Origin: Pantoea sp. AS-PWVM4
Lineage (GTDB): Bacteria > Pseudomonadota > Gammaproteobacteria > Enterobacterales > Enterobacteriaceae
Assembly (NCBI RefSeq): GCF_000468095.1
Contig: NZ_ASZC01000019.1
Location: 1 to 64,000 of the forward strand
DNA: 64,000 bases
Direction of reading: 5' to 3'
A model generated the notes under the pieces. The model did no database searches. It saw nothing but the letters and a program-made list of their open reading frames with translations, and had not been told where the DNA came from. Shown here piece by piece: positions 56,893-64,000 of the stretch (positions are counted from its first letter, which is position 1; each line of letters opens with the position of its first letter). A program made the translations under genes and the position numbers.

Positions 56893-57150
56893 TCAACTGC
56901 GATGATTCTGCACAAGTTGTATGGGTTCTTCGTATTTGCCAGCCATTTTTTCGCGATGAGGTATCGCTTCCACCACATTTCTCTTCTCAGTGATCTGCGA
57001 GGCGAGAGCATCAAAAGAGACTGAACTCACAATGGGATCTTTCATGTGATTGATGTAAATGTAGGTTTTGTCGCCATCGCCTTTAACATACATTACTGAT
57101 TCTTTTTTTATCAGGTACTTACACCCGCCAACCGCATTTATATAAAGCAT
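56893..57150 (-). CDS. Possible truncated LytTR-type DNA-binding protein
   Basis: An 85-residue frame, or 66 from the ATG at 57093. The stretch GGCKYLIKKESVMYVKGDGDK followed by YIYI and SSVSFDALASQI follows the pattern of LytTR DNA-binding domains, but the closing HRS/VN motif is not clear and no receiver domain exists. No ribosome-binding site is seen. It may be a relic. It lies in AT-richer DNA next to another broken gene. Confidence 0.35.
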   Translation of the reverse strand: MLYINAVGGCKYLIKKESVMYVKGDGDKTYIYINHMKDPIVSSVSFDALASQITEKRNVVEAIPHREKMAGKYEEPIQLVQNHRS

Positions 57151-57322
57151 AAATTCAACTTCGAAGGGAAACGAGCAGTGAGATTATTCCTAATGCCGTC
57201 AAATGGATATGATCCTGCATAATCTTTTCGTTTTCTTTAAAAATGAACTCAGCAAAGAAAAATCGGCTGCGACACAAGTTGTCATATCGGGGAGGACAAT
57301 TGGCGTTTTAAAGGAGAGAACC

Positions 57323-57738
57323 ATGCTAAACGCCAAAATGATTGAACAGCAACCGACCCCGGAAAACCAACACACTCTCGAGCTGTGGATCGCTTGCTGG
57401 ATGAAACTGCGGACTGGCTTGGACTGGTGACCTCGGTCAATGTGTACCGAATCCTGGCGACTTTGCTCGATTTCCCGGAAAGCGAGATGCGTGCTGCGCT
57501 TGGTGCCGACAGTTTATTAATGCAAACCGGCCTGCTCAGCCTGGAAACCAGCGGCTCGTACTCGCTGCGTAATAAGCTCGAACCCTTTTCACCCACGCTG
57601 TGTGAACGCTTGTATGCCGGTGAGACCGAGCCTGCCAGATTATTGCAGGGCATCATTACACGCTGTGAGCCTGCACAGCTCAGCTTCAATGATTACGCCC
57701 ATCTGCCTGCGGTTAACGTGTTACTCCGGCAACGCTAA
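57323..57738 (+). pseudogene. Frameshifted N-terminal fragment of an AAA+ ATPase
   Basis: A good ribosome-binding site (AAAGGAGAG) and ATG at 57323 open a frame (MLNAKMIEQQPTPENQ) that runs into a different frame around 57346-57385. The second frame then encodes LDETADWLGLVTSVNVYRIL, ALGADSLLMQTGLLSLE and YSLRNKLEPFS. This resembles the N-terminal region, before the ATPase core, of SpoVK-type AAA+ proteins of about 700 residues. The ATPase core is missing: the frame stops at 57738, overlapping the convergent peptidase gene. A shifted and truncated relic is most likely. Confidence 0.6.
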
Positions 57739-58830
57739 TAGTTGACGCGGCAACATTGTCAGCCGTTCAGCACCCTCCGGAGTGACGCGCACCGTTTCAC
57801 TGAACGCCAGGCTCTGGGCCGAGATATACATATGGAACACCATGTCTGATTCCAGTACCCATGTCGCACTGGCATGGAAACTGGTGGAAAAGTCACTGGG
57901 GCGCGGCGTACGCGTATACAGTCCCAGAGCATATCCGGTGACGTTGGGATAATCCGTGCGCAATCCGCGGCTGAGTATCGTTTCCCGCACGATGGCATCG
58001 ATTTCGCCTGCACTGACACCGGGTTTCATCGCACGGAGTTGTTGATCCTGGATCGCGATCAATTGCTCGGCGAGCTCAGCGCGGTGTGACGAGATATCAC
58101 CGACGATAAACGGACGCATCAGGCGGGCGCTGTAGTGCCTGACCTTGGGGATGAGTTCAACGTGCAGGACATCCTGGCGCTGCAAGCGTTGTTCATGGCC
58201 ACTGGCATGCAGAAATCCGTTGTCACCACTGGCAATGACGATAGGACCGGTTTCACCGGTATCGGCTCCGAGACGCAGAAACTGTCCGGCCGCCAGCGCT
58301 GCAACATCACGTACCCGCCAGCCACCCTGTACTTCATTACCAATGCGGTTGAGCGTGGCATCGGCAATCGCCGCCGCCTGGCGCAAGGCCGTCAACTCAG
58401 CGGGGAATTTGACACTGCGCAGCCGATCGCTGATGGCGGAGAGATCGCACCACTGCACATCAGGCAGGTGACGAGCTAGCTGCTGCCAACTGTGTACCGT
58501 CATGCCATAGGAGTAAAAGTCAGCGCCAATGCGTGCCCGTTGGTAACCGCGCCGCACGAGGCTGTGCGCCACAGCAAACCAGGGGTCTTCATCGTCACGA
58601 TATGTCTCCACCACCAGTTGCGGCGACTGCGTACGGCAAGGTACTTCATCTAACTGACGTAACACCATCCAGGGTTCCCCATTAAGGGGAACCAGGCAAG
58701 CGCGATATAAGGTTTCAGAGACGGTATAACCGGTCAGCCAGGCCAGCAACTCGCCGTGGTCGACCACCATAATATCAACCTCTGCCTGCTGCATGGCGGC
58801 ACGCAGACGACTCAGCGCTTCAGCAATCAT
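57721..58830 (-). CDS. M24-family (creatinase/Xaa-Pro peptidase-like) hydrolase with altered metal site
   Basis: A 369-residue pita-bread protein with a creatinase-type N-terminal domain. In place of the usual D...D metal pair of aminopeptidase P (VDLG...YxSDxTRT) it has VELIPKVRHYSARLMRP, and the usual GHGxG histidine region reads TGYALGLYTRTPRP. This points to a metal-free enzyme like creatinase or ectoine hydrolase. It is the last gene of the peptide-transport operon and touches the M20-like gene (its ATG overlaps that gene's stop). Confidence 0.85.
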   Translation of the reverse strand: MIAEALSRLRAAMQQAEVDIMVVDHGELLAWLTGYTVSETLYRACLVPLNGEPWMVLRQLDEVPCRTQSPQLVVETYRDDEDPWFAVAHSLVRRGYQRARIGADFYSYGMTVHSWQQLARHLPDVQWCDLSAISDRLRSVKFPAELTALRQAAAIADATLNRIGNEVQGGWRVRDVAALAAGQFLRLGADTGETGPIVIASGDNGFLHASGHEQRLQRQDVLHVELIPKVRHYSARLMRPFIVGDISSHRAELAEQLIAIQDQQLRAMKPGVSAGEIDAIVRETILSRGLRTDYPNVTGYALGLYTRTPRPSDFSTSFHASATWVLESDMVFHMYISAQSLAFSETVRVTPEGAERLTMLPRQLLALPE

Positions 58831-60056
58831 TATGCACCCTCAACCGGCTGGCAGATCGCCAGAATGGCGAGGAGATAAATGCGTACCATATCGAGGAATT
58901 CGCTGATTTCTACTCGCTCATCCGGCATGGTGTTGTATTTTCCGCCAGGACCGCAGACGATACCTTCCATACCCGCATGCTGATAAAAATGCGCAGCATC
59001 AGTACCATAGAAGGCGGGTGGCGTGATCACACCGGTGGGTTGTTCGGTACCGCGCACGGTTTTCCACGCTTGATTCACCGCTTTGACGATCGGCGATTCC
59101 GGGGAGACTTCAAAGGGCAACATCGTGGGTTTATCGCGGATACCGTCATCGAACAACACGGCCTGAAGGCCGGGATAGCGTTGACACAGCGTATCCAACA
59201 ATGCCTGTAAATCGGCCAGAACGCCTTCCACGGTTTGCCCTGGGGCGAAGCGTGCAGAACCTTTTAAGCGCACAAAGTCAGACACCTGCGGTGGGCGCCA
59301 CTCTTCCAGTTCACGCCCCAGCGCACCGTGTATCACGCCGATGTGCCCCCGGTTAATTTTAAGATGCTCAGCGGTTTTCGCGCCGCTAAAGGTCATGTTG
59401 TTGATCTGCGGGATCAACTCGACCGCCGCGCTGATGGCGTCTACCGCTTCTTCGCGTTTTGACAGATGACGCGTATCACCGGTCAGTTCAATGGTGAACA
59501 TCAGCGAACCGGCGTGCATGGTCAACGCCTGCAAATCGGTTGGCTCCGCATTAATGAAATAGTCAGCGCGAACCCCCTGCTCAATCGCTGCCAGCGTGCC
59601 AATACCGCCCTGCAATTCGCCAACCACATAAGTGAGGATCACATCGCCTTTCAACTTTACACCGGCATCAATCAGCGTTTTTAGTGCGCAGAAATAGGCC
59701 GCGTCCCCCGCTTTCATGTTGGACACGCCGATACCGTAAATAAACTGGTCGTCAATTTTTCCTTCCCAGGGATCGACGGTCCAGCCTTCGGTGACCGGGT
59801 TAGTATCAAGATGCCCGTTAAACAGCAGACTGTTACCGCCGCCGCTGCCCGCCAGGCGACCGATGGCATTCAGCCTGTCGCCTGGGACGTTTTGCAATTC
59901 GGTGGTCAGGCCCAACTCTTTCATCTGCCCGGCCATATATTTTGCTAACTCGCGCTCGCCGTCGGTGGCGCTGTAACTTTTGTGTTGCACCATTTTTGCC
60001 AGAAAAGAGAGACAAAACTCGCGATCAATGTGGTGAATTAACTGTTCAGGATTCAT
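58830..60056 (-). CDS. M20-family (ArgE/DapE-like) hydrolase with altered metal site
   Basis: A 408-residue M20-type protein with the first ligand pair intact (LFNGHLDTNPV). The bridging aspartate position reads GVSNMKAG (Asn), the catalytic Glu-Glu pair reads VGELQGG (one Glu left), and the final histidine region reads GGKYNTMPDERVEI (no His). By eye at least three usual zinc-site positions are changed. It may bind one metal or use another chemistry. The start at 60056 follows the end of the ABC ATPase gene; the frame is open to 60182 inside that gene. Confidence 0.87.
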   Translation of the reverse strand: MNPEQLIHHIDREFCLSFLAKMVQHKSYSATDGERELAKYMAGQMKELGLTTELQNVPGDRLNAIGRLAGSGGGNSLLFNGHLDTNPVTEGWTVDPWEGKIDDQFIYGIGVSNMKAGDAAYFCALKTLIDAGVKLKGDVILTYVVGELQGGIGTLAAIEQGVRADYFINAEPTDLQALTMHAGSLMFTIELTGDTRHLSKREEAVDAISAAVELIPQINNMTFSGAKTAEHLKINRGHIGVIHGALGRELEEWRPPQVSDFVRLKGSARFAPGQTVEGVLADLQALLDTLCQRYPGLQAVLFDDGIRDKPTMLPFEVSPESPIVKAVNQAWKTVRGTEQPTGVITPPAFYGTDAAHFYQHAGMEGIVCGPGGKYNTMPDERVEISEFLDMVRIYLLAILAICQPVEGA

Positions 60057-60066
60057 GCGCTTCTCG

Positions 60067-61704
60067 TTAAGCAACGGACTGGGATAGGTCGGGAACGTGC
60101 ACTGCATCAAGCAATGCACGGGTATAATTGTGTTGTGCCAGCGCGGCCATATTCTCGCCGGGTAGCACCTCCACCACGTCACCGCGATACATCACCGCCA
60201 CGCGATGGGCGATTTGACGGATCAGGTTGAGGTCGTGGGTGATAAACAGATAAGCGGTGCCGTAGCGGCGACGTAACTCCAGCAACAGCTCGATAATGGT
60301 CGCCTGCACAGAGACATCCAACGCGGCGGTTATCTCATCACAAATCACCATGTCAGGGGGATTCGCGAACGCACGCGCGATGGCAACGCGCTGTTTCTGG
60401 CCGCCCGACAATGCGTGAGGATAGCGGCTGGCAAATTCAGCCGGCAGGCGCACCTCCTCAAGCAAACGCGCCACCGCCTGCGCCTCGGTTTCTCCGGGTG
60501 GCAAACCGTACAGGCGTAACGGGCGGGCAATAATCTCGCCGATGGTCATCCGTGGATTGAGGGAGGCGTCAGGATGCTGGAAGATCATCTGCACACGGCG
60601 GCGATACTCTTTATCCATCTGCGCCCGACCCTGTACGCTGTAGCCGCAAAAGTCGATCGCACCCTCAAACGGCACCAGCCCGGTTATGGCTTTACCCAAC
60701 GATGATTTCCCGGAGCCTGACTCCCCCACCACACCGAGGATTTCGCCCTGGTGCACGGTCAGTGAGACGGCATTGGCCGCGCGGGTGGTATTGGCTTCAC
60801 GCTTCAGCAGGCGATCAATCAAGCCCTGCTGACCATAATCAATGGTTATCTTCTCAAGACTGAGGAGAGGTTGCGTTCCTGCGCCATCCTGTACCAGCCG
60901 CTGCTGCGGATTAGGCACCGCAGCGATCAGCTTGCGGGTGTAGCTATTGCAAGGCGCGTTAAACAAGCTACGCGTCTCAGCCTGTTCCACGATGCGCCCC
61001 TTTTCCAGCACGCAGACCCGGTCGGCGACTTTCGACACCAGGGCCAGATCGTGGGAGATGTAGAGCGATGCCACGCCAGTCTCTTCGCGCAGCCGTTCAT
61101 ACAGGTCAAGAATTTGCGCGGAGCTGATCACATCCAGTGCCGTCGTTGGCTCATCAAAAATCATGCAATCCGGCTGACAGGCAAACGCGGTTGCGATCAG
61201 GATCCGTTGCTTTTCACCACCGGAGACCTGGTGCGGGTAGCGGCGCATCATGCGTGCCGGATGTTTCAGCTCCACATCATGCAGCAGCGCTTCACCCAAC
61301 TCCTGCGCCTCACGCGCTGATAAGCCACGATGACGACGCAGCACTTCAGTCACCTGTTCGCCCAGCGTCAGCGTCGGGTTAAGCGAGGCACTGGGATCCT
61401 GAAAAATCATACCGAGCTTTTTGCCGCGCAATGCCATCAGTTCAGGTGCGGGCATAGCGAGCAGGCTGCTGCCATGCAGACGGATATCACCTTGTTTTTC
61501 CCGTGCATTGCTGGCCAGCCAGCGCATTATTGCCCAGCCAAGCGTGGTTTTACCGGAACCAGACTCGCCCACCAGTCCCAATACTTCGCCCGGCATCACT
61601 TGCAGGTTGATATCGCGCAATACCGGCAGTGTCTGACCATTCTGTAACGCGTAATCGAGGCTGTAATTTTCTACCGACAGCACCGGTGCAAGGTTGTCAC
61701 GCAT
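60067..61704 (-). CDS. Dipeptide ABC transporter, fused dual ATP-binding protein
   Basis: A 545-residue ATPase made of two full ABC domains, equivalent to DppD plus DppF fused (as in GsiA). Both have Walker A (GESGSGKTTLGWA; GESGSGKSSLGKA), ABC signature (VSGGEKQRI; LSGGQKQRV) and Walker B (CMIFDEPTTALD; MVICDEITAALD). Each half ends with oligopeptide-type C-terminal regions. It powers the permeases encoded upstream. The start overlaps the DppC-like stop by one base. Confidence 0.94.
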   Translation of the reverse strand: MRDNLAPVLSVENYSLDYALQNGQTLPVLRDINLQVMPGEVLGLVGESGSGKTTLGWAIMRWLASNAREKQGDIRLHGSSLLAMPAPELMALRGKKLGMIFQDPSASLNPTLTLGEQVTEVLRRHRGLSAREAQELGEALLHDVELKHPARMMRRYPHQVSGGEKQRILIATAFACQPDCMIFDEPTTALDVISSAQILDLYERLREETGVASLYISHDLALVSKVADRVCVLEKGRIVEQAETRSLFNAPCNSYTRKLIAAVPNPQQRLVQDGAGTQPLLSLEKITIDYGQQGLIDRLLKREANTTRAANAVSLTVHQGEILGVVGESGSGKSSLGKAITGLVPFEGAIDFCGYSVQGRAQMDKEYRRRVQMIFQHPDASLNPRMTIGEIIARPLRLYGLPPGETEAQAVARLLEEVRLPAEFASRYPHALSGGQKQRVAIARAFANPPDMVICDEITAALDVSVQATIIELLLELRRRYGTAYLFITHDLNLIRQIAHRVAVMYRGDVVEVLPGENMAALAQHNYTRALLDAVHVPDLSQSVA

Positions 61705-62531
61705 CAGTGGCTCCTTGGGTTAAGTACGTCACGCAAACCATCGCCGAGTAAATTAAACCCGATAGCGACCAGCGCGATGGCCAGTCCGGGGATCATCATC
61801 ATCCACGGTGCATTGAAGAAATAAGCCCGCGCTTCTGAAACCATCAATCCCCACTCCGGTTCAGGGGGTTGTGCACCTAGGCCGAGAAAACTCAGCGTGG
61901 CAAACAGCATGATGGCGAAGGCTACGCGGATGGTGGCCTCCACAATGATCGGCGCAAGAATATTCGGCAGCATCTCCCGCAGGATGATGTAGTGCCCTGC
62001 TTCCCCGCGCGCGATCGCGGCGTTGATGTAATCCTGTTGACGTGCTGCCAGCGCCACGCTGCGCGCGATCCGTACCATGCCAGGCACGAACGCGATGGTG
62101 ATCGCCAGCACCGCATTCATGCTGCTTTGCCCCAGTGTGCTGACAATTAACAGCGCGAACAGCAGGCTGGGGATCGCCATCACCGCATCCATAGTGCGCA
62201 TCATAAATTCATCGATCTTGCCGCCCAGATAGGCACTGGCAGTACCGAGCACCGAACCGATGATCATCGCTAAAGCGGTTGCCAGCAGCGATAACAAGAT
62301 GGTGGAGCGTGCACCGACCATGACCCGGCTGAAGATGTCGCGCCCCATCTGATCGGTGCCAAACCAGTGTTCGGCACTGGGGGGCTTATAACGCGTCAGA
62401 ATGGAGATCGCCTCAGGATCAAAGGGCGCTACATGGGCTCCCCCTACCACCATCAACAACGCCAGCAATAAAATCAGTAATCCGGCGGCACCCTGTGGCG
62501 AACGCACCAAACGTTTCAAAATCTCAGGCAT
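61704..62531 (-). CDS. Dipeptide ABC transporter permease, DppC-like
   Basis: A 275-residue permease with about six membrane segments, the N-terminal OppC region and the domain-coupling EAA loop (INAAIARGEAGHYIILREMLPN). HWFGTDQMGRDIFSRV is the standard DppC/GsiD signature. It overlaps the DppB-like gene by 8 bp. Confidence 0.94.
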   Translation of the reverse strand: MPEILKRLVRSPQGAAGLLILLLALLMVVGGAHVAPFDPEAISILTRYKPPSAEHWFGTDQMGRDIFSRVMVGARSTILLSLLATALAMIIGSVLGTASAYLGGKIDEFMMRTMDAVMAIPSLLFALLIVSTLGQSSMNAVLAITIAFVPGMVRIARSVALAARQQDYINAAIARGEAGHYIILREMLPNILAPIIVEATIRVAFAIMLFATLSFLGLGAQPPEPEWGLMVSEARAYFFNAPWMMMIPGLAIALVAIGFNLLGDGLRDVLNPRSH

Positions 62532-63471
62532 AGGAAATCCGTTTATCCAGAATCACGTAGGCTAAATCGGCCAGAAAGTTCACCACCGAATAGGTTGTGG
62601 CGAGGATCATTACACCCGCCTGAATGGTGGGCAGATCGCGCGCCTGTACCGCAACAATCAGCTCGCGGCCAATACCCGGAATGGCGAAAATCTCCTCCAC
62701 CACCACAATGCCGCCCAGCAGATAACCAACGTCTAATGCCACGATGGTGATAGTCGGGAGCAGGCCATTGCGCAGCGCATGCCGCCACAGAATGCGGCGA
62801 CGCGTTAACCCCTTCAGCCAGGCGGCGCGGATGTAATCCGTGTGCAATACATCCACCATTTCCGAGCGCACCATGCGTGAAACATGCGCCACCAGAATCA
62901 GCGCAACGGTGATCGACGGCAGAATCAGGTGCTGAACACCGCTGACGAAGTTCTCACTCAGCGGCACATAACCGGTGGCGGGCAAAATCTGCCAGACATC
63001 GGCAAACAGCAACAGCACCAGGGTGGCGGTGACAAATTCAGGAAAAGAGATGCCAATGTAGGAGATCACGCTGACCAGCACATCGGCGGTTTTGCCACGC
63101 CGTACCGCTGCCCAGATCCCGAGGGGAATGGCGATCACCAACATCAACAACAGTGCACACACCGCCAGCAACAGCGAACGCGATAACGCTGTCAGCAACG
63201 TCGGGCCAACCGCCAGGCCATTACGCATCGACACACCAAAATTGCCCTGCAACGCCTGCGTCAACCAGTGCCAGTATTGCAGCCATGCGGGGGCATCCAG
63301 CCCCAGACGTTCACGCACAGCGGCTAACGCTTCCGGCGTCGCGTTTTGTCCCAATAAGGTGACAGCCGCATCCGCTGGCAGCAGTTGGGTGATACCAAAT
63401 ACCAACAGTGACACCACAAGTAAGGTGTAAATCATCAGCAGAAGGCGCTTAAGCAAATAACTCGCTGTCAC
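62524..63471 (-). CDS. Dipeptide ABC transporter permease, DppB-like
   Basis: A 315-residue permease with six membrane segments and EAA-type loop (DYIRAAWLKGLTRRRILWRHALRN). The N-terminus (LLKRLLLMIYTLLVVSLLVFGI) and LLPADAAVTLLGQNATPEAL are typical of DppB/GsiC. It lies 9 bp after the binding-protein gene. Confidence 0.94.
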   Translation of the reverse strand: MTASYLLKRLLLMIYTLLVVSLLVFGITQLLPADAAVTLLGQNATPEALAAVRERLGLDAPAWLQYWHWLTQALQGNFGVSMRNGLAVGPTLLTALSRSLLLAVCALLLMLVIAIPLGIWAAVRRGKTADVLVSVISYIGISFPEFVTATLVLLLFADVWQILPATGYVPLSENFVSGVQHLILPSITVALILVAHVSRMVRSEMVDVLHTDYIRAAWLKGLTRRRILWRHALRNGLLPTITIVALDVGYLLGGIVVVEEIFAIPGIGRELIVAVQARDLPTIQAGVMILATTYSVVNFLADLAYVILDKRISYA

Positions 63472-63480
63472 GGTCGCTCC

Positions 63481-64000
63481 TTACACTGCGCGCTTGGGGG
63501 CTTTGTCGGTCAACCACGTATGGTCGAGACGGAACACCGCTCCGCGCGGATGCAGATGATAACCACCAACATAATCGCGGCTGGCTGCCAGCAGGTCGAA
63601 GAAGGTCGGTATCAGCGATGGCACCCCGTCATGCATCAGTTGTTGCGCTTTGCCATACAGCGAGGTGCGTTGGGCTTCGTCGTTGGTTTCTCGGGCGGCG
63701 CTGACCGCAGCATCAAACTCCGCGTTGTTCCAGCGAGTTTCATTCCACGATGCAGTTGAGGTGTAGAGCAGCGAGAACACTGCATCCGGGGTGGGCTGCA
63801 TGTTGTAAAAGCCGACGTAAAAGTTGCCTTTCTTCCACACCTGGTCGAGATAGGTGCTGTGCGCCATGGTCTGAACCTCGATGCGGAACCCTCCCTGTTT
63901 TGCCATTTCGCGCAGCGCGATACCCAACTGGGTCCGGGTGGCCGGTTTGTCCGAGGCGATCAGGGTTAAATCGAGGCCGTTCGGATAACCTGCTTCCGCC
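63481..64000 (-). CDS. Peptide ABC transporter substrate-binding protein, C-terminal part (cut by right edge)
   Basis: The last 172 or so residues of a DppA/OppA-type (SBP family 5) periplasmic binding protein. The frame is open to base 64000, so the gene begins outside the window. AEAGYPNGLDLTL is the family's usual motif before the C-terminal lobe, followed by WNETRWNNAEFDAAV and PTFFDLLAASRDYVGGYHLHP. It is the first visible gene of the peptide-transport operon and sets its specificity, which cannot be read from this part. Confidence 0.93.
   Translation of the reverse strand, partial: AEAGYPNGLDLTLIASDKPATRTQLGIALREMAKQGGFRIEVQTMAHSTYLDQVWKKGNFYVGFYNMQPTPDAVFSLLYTSTASWNETRWNNAEFDAAVSAARETNDEAQRTSLYGKAQQLMHDGVPSLIPTFFDLLAASRDYVGGYHLHPRGAVFRLDHTWLTDKAPKRAV

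Overview
The window is a chromosomal segment of a gamma-proteobacterium of the Enterobacterales, most likely Erwiniaceae (Pantoea-like). This rests on close protein resemblance to E. coli families (TalA, transketolase, YcdX, FrwA/FryA-type PTS proteins, DosC), a gene-dense GC-balanced layout, and many short palindromic intergenic repeats. The genus is an inference from reading alone. No rRNA, tRNA or CRISPR array is visible.

Region 1 (1-13.3 kb): the end of a transketolase gene, an Rpn-family nuclease gene, then two paralogous fructose-like PTS modules on the minus strand, separated by a YcdX-type phosphatase gene on the plus strand. Module A encodes a complete HPr-EI-IIA fusion, IIB, IIC, a GatZ/KbaZ-like protein and transaldolase. 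Module B encodes a second fusion that lacks the PEP-binding C-terminal EI domain (about 316 residues missing in frame), then IIC, an AraC-type regulator inside the operon, and IIB. Both modules have a CRP-like site upstream.

Region 2 (13.3-28.3 kb): a LysR gene beside an exported molybdenum aldehyde-oxidoreductase operon (2Fe-2S subunit, Tat-exported Mo subunit, three-heme cytochrome c, XdhC). Next come a GlxA-type regulator divergent from an SDR/AhpD-like pair, a LysE exporter, an ACT-domain protein, a phosphoesterase, a relic of a DUF924 gene, a VapBC toxin-antitoxin pair, and a catalase / cytochrome b561 / ECF sigma / anti-sigma operon with an ECF-type promoter motif.

Region 3 (28.3-41.7 kb): signalling and motility genes. 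These are an acetyltransferase, a membrane EAL phosphodiesterase, two chemoreceptors, an exported MetX-like hydrolase, a nitrilase with a divergent LysR, a globin-coupled diguanylate cyclase (DosC-like), a RamA-like regulator and two proteins I do not recognise.

Region 4 (42-57.7 kb): redox and reactive-compound genes (NAD(P)H-binding protein, two aldo/keto reductases, exported AhpD-like and cupin proteins, a CusRS/HprRS-like two-component pair, a hydrolase, an MFS exporter, ABM and SnoaL proteins, an exported VOC protein). TGACA-N4-TGTCA boxes tie the two-component pair to its neighbours. Embedded here is a chromosomal Cre-type tyrosine recombinase gene with a 34-bp lox-like site (13-8-13) just upstream. 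This is the most striking find. Two degraded reading frames close the region.

Region 5 (57.7-64 kb): a Dpp-type peptide ABC transporter operon running off the right edge, followed by M20-like and M24-like hydrolase genes. Both hydrolases have lost several usual metal ligands.
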